Shown piece after piece: positions 58,501-64,000 of a DNA stretch of 64,000 bases. A program made the position numbers and the translations under genes. Each line of letters opens with the position of its first letter. Within the stretch, counting starts at the first letter, position 1. The notes below the pieces were generated by a model that was not told where the DNA came from, ran no database searches, and saw nothing but the letters and a program-made list of their open reading frames with translations. Source of the stretch: Jatrophihabitans endophyticus (GTDB lineage Bacteria; Actinomycetota; Actinomycetes; Mycobacteriales; Jatrophihabitantaceae); NCBI RefSeq assembly GCF_900129455.1, contig NZ_FQVU01000007.1:118987-182986 (forward strand), in the 5' to 3' direction.

Positions 58501-59145
58501 GTGAGACTCCGGATCGTGGGCGCCGCCGTCGCCGTCGTCCTGACCGCCGCGACCCTGACCGCATGCCGCACCAACGTCGGCGTGGCGGCGCGGGTGAACG
58601 GCGAGACGATCTCCGAGTCCGACGTCACGACGCACCTCACCGGCAAGCCGCAGTCCGCCCAGCTCCAGCAGCAGGCCAAGGCAGCCGGCCAGGATCTCAC
58701 CCCGGCGCGCGTCATCGTGCTGCAGTCCGAGATCGGGGGGCTGCTCTATCGCCGGGCACTCGCCCGCACCGGTGGGGTGCCCACCGACGCGGCGCTCGTG
58801 GCGTCGCGGAACGAGGCGGTCCAGGTGCTCGCGGGCAACGGCCAGCAGATCACCGACCAGCAGCTGGGCTCGCAGCTCTCCCAGTTCGGCGTGAAGCGCG
58901 CCTTCACCTCCCGCTTCCTGCGCACCCTGGAGCTCGAGTACGCGCTGATCCAGCGGCTCAAGCTCACCCAGCAGTCCGAGCTCACCGCCGCGGTCCGCAA
59001 GACCGGCTCCGCCGTCTCGGTCAGCCCGCGCTACGGCACGTGGGACGCCGCGAAGTTCACCATCGACACCGCGTCCGGCGCCGGGTCGCCGGCGTTCCTC
59101 AAGCTGCAGCAGGCATCGAGCAGCGCCGCCGCGCCCGGTAGCTGA
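58501..59145 (+). CDS. SurA-N-type lipoprotein
   Basis: A 214-residue predicted lipoprotein with signal VRLRIVGAAVAVVLTAATLTAC (lipobox LTAC, Cys at 22). The mature part begins VAARVNGETISESDVTTHL, which matches the N-terminal SurA/PrsA chaperone domain. The rest is helical, and the parvulin (PPIase) domain of full SurA/PrsA is absent. It may act as an extracytoplasmic chaperone for exported proteins. It lies between mfd and mazG (6 bp before the mazG GTG). Confidence 0.85.
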   Translation: MRLRIVGAAVAVVLTAATLTACRTNVGVAARVNGETISESDVTTHLTGKPQSAQLQQQAKAAGQDLTPARVIVLQSEIGGLLYRRALARTGGVPTDAALVASRNEAVQVLAGNGQQITDQQLGSQLSQFGVKRAFTSRFLRTLELEYALIQRLKLTQQSELTAAVRKTGSAVSVSPRYGTWDAAKFTIDTASGAGSPAFLKLQQASSSAAAPGS

Positions 59146-59151
59146 GCGCGG

Positions 59152-59853
59152 GTGGCGGCCATCCCGGACCCGACCGACCAGACGGCTGCGGCACCGCTGC
59201 AGCGCGCGGTGGAGGTCATGGACCGGCTGCGCGCGCCGGGCGGCTGCCCGTGGGACGCGACGCAGACCCACCGCTCGCTGGCCCGCTACCTGGTCGAGGA
59301 GTGCTACGAGGTCGTCGAGGCGATAGAGACCGACGACCCGGTGCTGCTGCGCGAGGAACTCGGCGACCTGCTGCTGCAGGTGCTCTTCCACGCCCGCATC
59401 GCCCAGGAGCGCCCGGCACCGGACGGCTTCGACGTCGACGACGTCGCCGCGGACCTCGTCGCCAAGCTGGTGGGCCGGCATCCCCACGTCTTCGGCCCGG
59501 ACGAGGGCGTCCGCACACCCGAACAGCTCGACGAGATCTGGGAGCAACGCAAGCGGGTCGAGAAGGGGCGCACCTCGGCGGTGGACGGCGTGCCCGTCGG
59601 CCAGCCCGCCCTCGCCCTCGCCGCCAAGCTCGTCTCGCGGGCCACCCGCGCGGGCGTCGTGCCCGACCCGACACCGCCGCGGACCGGCGACAGCGACGAC
59701 GGAAACGGGGCGGCCGAGATCGGCGAGCGGCTGTTCACCGTGGTGCGGGACGCGGTCGCCGCGGGAGTCGACCCGGAGACCGCGCTGCGGAACCGGGCCA
59801 GGGTGTACCGGGCCGCCGTCGTCGCCGAGGAGAGCCGATCCGCGCCGACGTGA
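59152..59853 (+). CDS. mazG: Nucleoside triphosphate pyrophosphohydrolase MazG
   Basis: Hydrolyses NTPs, including damaged ones, to NMP and pyrophosphate. The 233-residue protein has the first MazG segment LRAPGGCPWDATQTHRSLAR, the metal-binding EECYEVVEAIE and LREELGDLLLQVLFHARIAQ (EExxE and ExxD), and a HPHVFGPDE stretch. The C-terminal domain is shortened compared with E. coli MazG, like the mycobacterial form. GTG at 59152. Confidence 0.95.
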   Translation: MAAIPDPTDQTAAAPLQRAVEVMDRLRAPGGCPWDATQTHRSLARYLVEECYEVVEAIETDDPVLLREELGDLLLQVLFHARIAQERPAPDGFDVDDVAADLVAKLVGRHPHVFGPDEGVRTPEQLDEIWEQRKRVEKGRTSAVDGVPVGQPALALAAKLVSRATRAGVVPDPTPPRTGDSDDGNGAAEIGERLFTVVRDAVAAGVDPETALRNRARVYRAAVVAEESRSAPT

Positions 59854-59872
59854 CGAGCCGGGGAACGAAAAG

Positions 59873-59911
59873 GTCTCGGCCGGGAGTACGGGGGGAACTA
59901 CCGGCCGAGAC
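59873..59911. terminator. 11-bp perfect hairpin after mazG
   Basis: GTCTCGGCCGG (59873-59883) pairs with CCGGCCGAGAC (59901-59911) around a 17-nt loop containing CGGGGGGAAC. It begins 20 bp after the mazG stop. It could be a terminator or, given the loop, a structured leader of an unseen gene. Confidence 0.7.
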
Positions 59912-60057
59912 GTTTCCGACTGTAACGCTCGGTGATCACGGAACACAATAGGTGAGCGAAACCTGATCTTCGCCTTTGGTGGCGGGGCCGTAGAGGTGGT
60001 TGCCGCCGATCCCGTCCGGGCGCGATCGCGACGGCTCCGAAAGTCCGTTTCGCGCAC

Positions 60058-60063
60058 TAGGGT
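60058..60063 (+). promoter_or_regulatory. -10 element TAGGGT of leaderless MFS promoter
   Basis: TAGGGT, 7 nt, then GTG at 60071. This spacing decides the start codon over the upstream GTG at 59996. Confidence 0.55.
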
Positions 60064-60070
60064 GCGAGGC

Positions 60071-61345
60071 GTGAGGCGCGCCCGGGTCCCCGACGACTCC
60101 GCGCGCGTCGGACTCGGTCGACTGGTGCGCAATCGCACGTTCCTCCCGGTCTACATCGCCGAGGCGCAGTCGCTCTTCGGCGACCAGCTCGCCCGGGTCG
60201 CGCTCGCCGTGCTCGTGTTCTCCCGGACGGGGTCGACGCCGGCCACCGCCGTCGTCTACGCCGCGACCTTCGTCCCCGCCGTGTTCGGCGGGATGGTGCT
60301 CGGGCGGCTCGGCGACCGGTGGCCACGGCGGACCACGATGGTGGCCTGCGATGCGGCCCGCGCCCTGTGCTTCTTCGTGATGGTCCTGACGTCCACGCAC
60401 TTCGCGGTGGTCCTGGTGCTGGTGGTGGTCGCGGTCGCCGTCGGACCGGTCTTCTCGGCCGCGCAGCTGAGCCTGCTCGCGGCCCGACTGCCACCGGACG
60501 AGTTCGCGACCGCGAACGCGCTGCGCCTGGTGACCAGCCAGGCGGCCCAGGTCGGCGGCTTCGCCGCCGGTGGCGTGCTCGTGGCCGTCCTGGACCCGGC
60601 CGGGGCGTTGGCCATGAACGCGGCGACCTTCGCGCTGTCGTCGGTGCTGGTGTGGTTGTTCGTCGCGCTCGACCGGCGCGATTCCGTCGTCGGCGAGCCC
60701 GCCGAGGCAGCCGATGCCCTGCCCGGGGCCGTCGGCGACACGGACGCGAGCGTGCGCCGCGAGGCGCCGCCGGACTCCGCCGCCGCGCTCTGGCGCAACC
60801 GGCGGCTGCGCGTCCTGCTGGGACTGAGCCTGTGCATCGGCTTCTTCGTCGTGCCCGAGGGGCTGGCCGTCCCCTTCGCCGCCCACATCGGCGCGACCAC
60901 CGGGCAGGCCGGGCTGCTGCTCGCCGCGGGCGCGCTGGGAGGCGCGGGCGGCGCGGCCCTGCTGCTGCGCATGCGTCCCGGCGACCGGGCGCGTGCCGTC
61001 CCCACCATGGCGATCGGCTGCGGCCTCCCGCTCGTCCTCAGTGCGGTGCTGACGACGGTCACCGATGCGTGGTGGGTCGCCGGGGCGTGCTGGCTCGCGT
61101 CCGGCGGCTTCGCGGCCTACGTCGTGCAGACGACCAGCGAGCTCGTGCAGGCGATCCCCGACGAGAGACGCGCGCACCTCGTCGGCGTGGTCAGCGCGCT
61201 CACGCTCGCCGTGCAGGGCGTCGGCGTCGTGGTGTTCGGCGTGGTCGGACAGTGGACGACACCGCCCGCCGCGGTCGGCATCGCGGGGGCGGTGGGGGCG
61301 GCGCTGGTCGCGGCGCTGGTCGCCCAGGGTCGACACGGTCGGTGA
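60071..61345 (+). CDS. MFS transporter (MFS_3/enterobactin-exporter type)
   Basis: A 424-residue membrane protein with about 10-12 hydrophobic segments. The first loop is FGGMVLGRLGDRWPRRTTMV, an MFS motif A. The central cytoplasmic loop (about residues 195-240) is charged and disordered. Proteins of this group usually export small molecules. Substrate unknown. It is convergent with the MNSWHI mini-cistron array downstream, so a link with those peptides is possible but only positional. Confidence 0.88.
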   Translation: MRRARVPDDSARVGLGRLVRNRTFLPVYIAEAQSLFGDQLARVALAVLVFSRTGSTPATAVVYAATFVPAVFGGMVLGRLGDRWPRRTTMVACDAARALCFFVMVLTSTHFAVVLVLVVVAVAVGPVFSAAQLSLLAARLPPDEFATANALRLVTSQAAQVGGFAAGGVLVAVLDPAGALAMNAATFALSSVLVWLFVALDRRDSVVGEPAEAADALPGAVGDTDASVRREAPPDSAAALWRNRRLRVLLGLSLCIGFFVVPEGLAVPFAAHIGATTGQAGLLLAAGALGGAGGAALLLRMRPGDRARAVPTMAIGCGLPLVLSAVLTTVTDAWWVAGACWLASGGFAAYVVQTTSELVQAIPDERRAHLVGVVSALTLAVQGVGVVVFGVVGQWTTPPAAVGIAGAVGAALVAALVAQGRHGR

Positions 61346-61833
61346 CCACGGTTGCCCGCCTCGATCGACGCTCGTGACAGTGCTCTCACGATGAGTAGGC
61401 GATGCGCCCCGCGACCCCGCTGCGCCGCCGCCGGACGAATCGTATTTCTCGGGCATTCCCGACCGTCGCGTGTGCTGAACGTGAGCCGAACCTGCGGTTC
61501 CGTGCATGGGACCCGCGTCAAATAGACACGGCATTTGCGTTGCTAATGACGCGGGGTTACCGATGGGTCAGCAAATCGCCGATCCCGAACCGGTCAATTC
61601 GACGGTCGTCGCCGGTCGCGATTTGCGAAACGGGTCGGCGATGCGTCCCGAACCTTCGGTGGCGACGGAATTGGCGGACGGTTGTGCACCGAAACCGGTC
61701 GAGACCGGTCGGCGGGAATAGGATTTCGGGCCGGTGGGACGCCGATGTCGCGCCGGGGCCGCGCCTCGACCGCCGGGCATGGGCCGCAGCGGTCGGCCTC
61801 GCGTGCTCGCGATCCGCCGACTTCAGCTGCCGG
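61346..61833. other. 488-bp region between the MFS gene and the peptide array
   Basis: No convincing gene. A 52-codon frame on the plus strand from ATG 61563 to 61721 (MGQQIADPEPVNSTVVAGRD...) lacks a good RBS and is left uncalled. ACCGGTCGAGACCGGT near 61697-61712 is a small inverted repeat. GC content is somewhat lower than the surroundings around 61440-61720. Confidence 0.5.
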
Positions 61834-61863
61834 GCGACCGGGGGTGCCGGCGCTGCCGGTCGC
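61834..61863 (-). terminator. Hairpin downstream of the peptide array
   Basis: GCGACCGG (61834-61841) pairs with CCGGTCGC (61856-61863). It lies 36 bp beyond the last mini-cistron on the minus strand and could end its transcript. Confidence 0.45.
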
Positions 61864-61898
61864 GGCGCTGCTCGTCGGTGATCGGGAGGGAAACCGAT

Positions 61899-61919
61899 TC
61901 AGATGTGCCAGGAGTTCAT
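61899..61919 (-). CDS. Mini-cistron 1 (last in transcript): hexapeptide MNSWHI
   Basis: Six codons plus TGA, starting with ATG. GGAGGA (61925-61930, minus strand) lies 5 nt upstream of the start, an ideal Shine-Dalgarno spacing. The only copy with ATG. The upstream 47 bases are the same as for copy 2. Encoded peptide M-N-S-W-H-I; function unknown. Confidence 0.6.
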   Translation of the reverse strand: MNSWHI

Positions 61920-61966
61920 GGGGTTCCTCCGGGGGTGAGGGGTGGTTGCGCTGCGGGGGCTGAGGC

Positions 61967-61987
61967 TCAGATGTGCCAGGAGTTCAC
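61967..61987 (-). CDS. Mini-cistron 2: hexapeptide MNSWHI (GTG start)
   Basis: Same six codons with GTG instead of ATG. GGAGGA at 61993-61998 (minus strand), 5 nt before the start. Exactly 68 bp from copy 1. Confidence 0.6.
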   Translation of the reverse strand: MNSWHI

Positions 61988-62034
61988 GGGGTTCCTCCGG
62001 GGGTGAGGGGTGGTTGCGCTGCGGGGGCTGAGGC

Positions 62035-62055
62035 TCAGATGTGCCAGGAGTTCAC
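62035..62055 (-). CDS. Mini-cistron 3: hexapeptide MNSWHI (GTG start)
   Basis: Same six codons, GGAGGA at 62061-62066 (minus strand), 5 nt before the start. 68 bp from copy 2; the sequence further upstream differs from copies 1 and 2, yet the RBS and ORF are kept. Confidence 0.6.
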   Translation of the reverse strand: MNSWHI

Positions 62056-62100
62056 GGGGTTCCTCCGGTTGGTCGCGGTGTGCGGGACGAGGGGCGGGGC

Positions 62101-62121
62101 TCAGATGTGCCAGGAGTTCAC
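62101..62121 (-). CDS. Mini-cistron 4: hexapeptide MNSWHI (GTG start)
   Basis: Same six codons. The RBS is a different sequence, GAGGAG at 62128-62133 (minus strand), 6 nt before the start. The spacer is unrelated to that of copies 1-3, so RBS and peptide appear to be kept independently of the flanks. Confidence 0.6.
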   Translation of the reverse strand: MNSWHI

Positions 62122-62162
62122 GGCTGTCTCCTCGGGTCGACGGGCTCGGACGGGGGCGGGGC

Positions 62163-62285
62163 TCAGATGTGCCAGGAGTTCACGGGAGGCCTCCCTTCGT
62201 GAGGGGTCGACGGCCGGCGACGCGCGTCGCGCAAAGGCGACCCGCCGTCGGCGAGAACGAGCAAGGGGCAATGCCACGAGATCAC
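62163..62285 (-). CDS. Promoter-proximal unit: 40-codon ORF MISWHC... ending in NSWHI, with internal mini-cistron 5
   Basis: GTG 62285 has AGGGGA 5 nt upstream and opens a frame reading MISWHCPLLVLADGG, then an Arg-rich part, ending RPPVNSWHI. Codon 35 is the GTG at 62183, which has its own GGGAGG (62190-62195) and gives the hexapeptide MNSWHI as in copies 1-4. The protein start MISWH echoes MNSWH, as if the first unit had lost its stop codon. GGGAGGCCTCCC just before the inner GTG is self-complementary and could hide the inner RBS. Function unknown. Confidence 0.5.
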   Translation of the reverse strand: MISWHCPLLVLADGGSPLRDARRRPSTPHEGRPPVNSWHI

Positions 62286-62327
62286 AGCGCTCCCCTTTCC
62301 GGCGGTGAGGAGTCCGGTCGCAACAGT

Positions 62328-62356
62328 CTTATAAAGAATGCCCCACCGAGCATCAA
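62328..62356 (-). promoter_or_regulatory. Putative sigma-A promoter driving the peptide array
   Basis: On the minus strand TTGATG (62356-62351), 17 bp, TATAAG (62333-62328). This is the best sigma-70-type promoter I see in the window and lies in an AT-rich patch. Expected start near 62321 leaves a leader of about 35 nt before the first RBS-bearing ORF. Confidence 0.6.
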
Positions 62357-62610
62357 GTTCATGTGAGGAGAACGGCCCGGCAGTTCGTCGTCGGAAGTCC
62401 CGTCCGCAGCTCGTCGGCGACGGTGGCGGCCATTGCCGGCCGAGGGGCGACGCGGTGGCCGCGGCGGCGAGAAAAGATCAACTGGTCGGGTGCGGCAGAA
62501 AATGCACGAGTTGCCTGGCCAAGTCTGTCGCGGTCGGGACGGGCCCGATAGCATCGAGGCACACGCCGAGTCGTGGTCGACTTCGGCAACCACACGGGTA
62601 GGACGACATC
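62357..62610. other. Divergent intergenic region between the peptide array and the GGDEF gene
   Basis: No gene called. A 26-codon frame on the minus strand (ATG 62362) overlaps the promoter and has no RBS. GGTAGGA before GTG 62611 is the RBS of the GGDEF gene. Confidence 0.4.
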
Positions 62611-63909
62611 GTGACTACAGCGTTCGGGCGGCGACTGGCTCGGTCCAGTTGGCCGATCAGCGCTGCGCCGACCCCGATGGCGGCCTACCTGCTGCTCGTC
62701 GACGCGCTGGCCCTCGTGTGGGTGGTCCGCAGTGTCGCCACCACCGGTTTCGACGTCCACGGCCTGGGCGTGCTGCTGCTGTTGGTGGTCACCGCCATCG
62801 GCTTCGAGGAGGGATCGAGCCGCGCGGCGCGGCTGCAGATCCGGTTGAGCGCTCCCATGCGCACCGACATGACCTCGGTGTGGGCCGTGTGCGCCGCGGT
62901 CGCGCTCGCACCGGCGCACGGCGTCATGCTGCTGATCGCCGTCTGCGTGTACGTCTGGTTCCGCCAGCAGCGGCCGGCCGGCGAGGCCCTGTTCCGCAAG
63001 TGGTTCGTCGCCTCCACCATCGTCGCGGGCTCGCTGGTCGCCGGCGACGTGTACACCTTCGTGCGCGACGCCGCGGCCGACCTGCCGTGGGGGCTCGGCA
63101 GTCCCCTGGCCATCGTCGCCGCCATCGTGGCCTACACCGTCTGCAACCGCGGGCTCGTCTCCGTGGTCCTGCTGCTCACCGCCGCGCCGCTGCGAAACCT
63201 CGTCGGCTCGCTGCACGACAACCTGATCGAACTCGCCACGTTGTGCCTCGGCGGCCTGGTCGCGCTGGCCGTCATGTTCGAGCCCTGGCTCGTCATCCTC
63301 GTCCTCGCCCCCATGGTGTCGCTGCAGCGCACCGCGCTCGTCCGCGAGCTGGAGCAGGCCGCGATCACCGACGCCAAGACCCGCCTGCTCAACGCCGTCG
63401 CGTGGGAGCACCTCGCCCAGCGGGAGATCTCGCGTGCCGAGCGGGAACGGCAGGGGCTGGCGGTGCTCATCATCGACATCGACCGCTTCAAGGGCGTCAA
63501 CGACCGCTTCGGGCACCTCGCGGGCGACAAGGTGCTCGCCACCGTCGCGCGCACCATCGAGGCCTCGGTGCGCGAGTACGACGGGCTCGGCCGCTTCGGC
63601 GGGGAGGAGTTCGTCGCCGTGCTGCCCGACTGCGACGAGCGCACCGCGATGCTCGTCGCCGAGCGGGTGCGCGCACGCGTCAACCAGGTGGACGTCGGCG
63701 AGATGTTCGCCCCGCCCGCCTCGGGGCCGTTGGCGCCCGACCGGTTGTCGGTCTCGGTGGGCGTGGCGCTGCTGCGCCTGGACGGCAGCGAGCTCACCGA
63801 CCTCCTGCACGCCGCCGACCAGGCGCTCTACCGCGCCAAGCACAACGGCCGCAACCAGGTCCAGCTCGCCCGCCGCGGTGGCGAGGTCCCCGACCGCGTC
63901 GTCGCCTAG
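62611..63909 (+). CDS. Membrane-bound diguanylate cyclase (GGDEF)
   Basis: Makes cyclic di-GMP from two GTP. The 432-residue protein has six to eight N-terminal membrane helices (about 20-245), then a GGDEF domain: AITDAKTRLLNAVAWEHLAQ, IIDIDRFKGVNDRFGHLAGD, RFGGEEFVAVLPDCD (active GGEEF), SVSVGVALL and ADQALYRAKHNGRNQV. An RxxD inhibitory site (REYD) lies five residues before GGEEF. No EAL domain. GTG at 62611 with GGTAGGA upstream. The exopolysaccharide island 8 kb away is a conceivable target of cyclic di-GMP control, but no receptor domain is seen there. Confidence 0.93.
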   Translation: MTTAFGRRLARSSWPISAAPTPMAAYLLLVDALALVWVVRSVATTGFDVHGLGVLLLLVVTAIGFEEGSSRAARLQIRLSAPMRTDMTSVWAVCAAVALAPAHGVMLLIAVCVYVWFRQQRPAGEALFRKWFVASTIVAGSLVAGDVYTFVRDAAADLPWGLGSPLAIVAAIVAYTVCNRGLVSVVLLLTAAPLRNLVGSLHDNLIELATLCLGGLVALAVMFEPWLVILVLAPMVSLQRTALVRELEQAAITDAKTRLLNAVAWEHLAQREISRAERERQGLAVLIIDIDRFKGVNDRFGHLAGDKVLATVARTIEASVREYDGLGRFGGEEFVAVLPDCDERTAMLVAERVRARVNQVDVGEMFAPPASGPLAPDRLSVSVGVALLRLDGSELTDLLHAADQALYRAKHNGRNQVQLARRGGEVPDRVVA

Positions 63910-64000
63910 CTGTCGTGACCCAAGACGTTGTTGACGGCGTGCCTGCTTGAACGTGGGAGGACCTCCTGGCGGAGTGGATGTGTCTGGCATTCACCCGCAG
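63910..64000. other. Window end, no feature seen
   Basis: The last 91 bases contain no supported gene start, RNA or hairpin. Confidence 0.5.

Larger units (their letters stand above)
61899..62195 (-). repeat. Tandem array of five RBS-plus-hexapeptide units
   Basis: A 22-bp core (on the plus strand CAGATGTGCCAGGAGTTCA then C or T and GG) starts at 61900, 61968, 62036, 62102 and 62164, so the periods are 68, 68, 66 and 62 bp. Units 1 and 2 are near identical along their full length; units 3-5 share only the coding core, the RBS position and a GCCCCGCC- or GCCTCAGCC-type sequence after the stop. Confidence 0.9.

Noticed and set aside
61563..61721. 52-residue plus-strand ORF MGQQIADPEP...
   Set aside because: Composition is plausible but there is no good RBS, no promoter and no recognisable motif; left uncalled.
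61899..62195. CRISPR array
   Set aside because: The regular 62-68 bp spacing of a 22-bp repeat suggested CRISPR, but units 1 and 2 have identical spacers, each repeat is an RBS-linked six-codon ORF, and there are no cas genes.
61903..62310. Plus-strand ORFs starting MCQEF through the array
   Set aside because: The repeat core also reads ATG-TGC-CAG-GAG-TTC on the plus strand, but none of these starts has an RBS and the frames end at random places.
62282..62362. 26-residue peptide MNLMLGGAFF... on the minus strand
   Set aside because: Its ATG lies within the putative promoter of the array and is preceded by CTCCTCAC, not by an RBS.

Overview
The window is very GC-rich DNA with GTG starts, short overlaps between genes and several probable leaderless promoters. 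This points to an actinobacterium (Actinomycetota). The gene set prs-glmU, rplY-pth, ispE, mfd-mazG and a TetR gene is the neighbourhood I know from mycobacteria (the Rv1010-Rv1023 region). The lineage could be Frankiales- or Jatrophihabitans-like, but that is a guess from gene content.

Layout. 1-10.6 kb is core: prs (partial), glmU and tRNA-Gln on the minus strand, a fatty-acid desaturase behind a double-palindrome operator, kynU-kynA facing a TetR gene, an ABC-F ATPase with ispE, then rplY and pth, and a second TetR gene. 10.8-14.3 kb encodes two secreted proteins; the second has 13 chaplin-like repeats and an LAQTG wall-sorting tail. 14.4-17.7 kb holds ogt with an Ada-AlkA fusion (alkylation repair) and a SMI1/KNR4 protein. 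17.8-23.1 kb holds the dTDP-rhamnose genes rfbB, rfbA, rfbC and rfbD with a GT61-type transferase. 23.1-26.3 kb is a scar zone with a decayed serine recombinase, VOC and IS30 fragments, a DUF2268 protease and a lipoprotein. Then come ppc and galE.

30.2-54.7 kb is a large exopolysaccharide and cell-surface island: initiating phosphoglycosyltransferase, glycerol-phosphate-type cytidylyltransferase, CDP-alcohol phosphotransferase, GDP-mannose-3,5-epimerase-like enzyme, WecG/TagA transferase, Wzx, Wzz-like and Wzy-like proteins, a 1519-residue propeller/LamG/PKD protein, two GT4 transferases, a beta-helix protein, a DUF4012 protein and three small tail-anchored surface proteins. Core genes resume with mfd, a SurA-N lipoprotein and mazG, then an MFS exporter. 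Rhamnose supply, sugar transfer, flipping, polymerisation and surface proteins together suggest a decorated, wall-associated polysaccharide.

The most unusual element is at 61.9-62.3 kb on the minus strand. Five tandem mini-cistrons, each with its own Shine-Dalgarno sequence, encode the same hexapeptide, MNSWHI. The promoter-proximal copy is also the in-frame end of a 40-codon ORF starting MISWHC. A good promoter (TTGATG, 17 bp, TATAAG) lies upstream and the array is divergent from a GGDEF diguanylate cyclase. I know of no described system that matches it.
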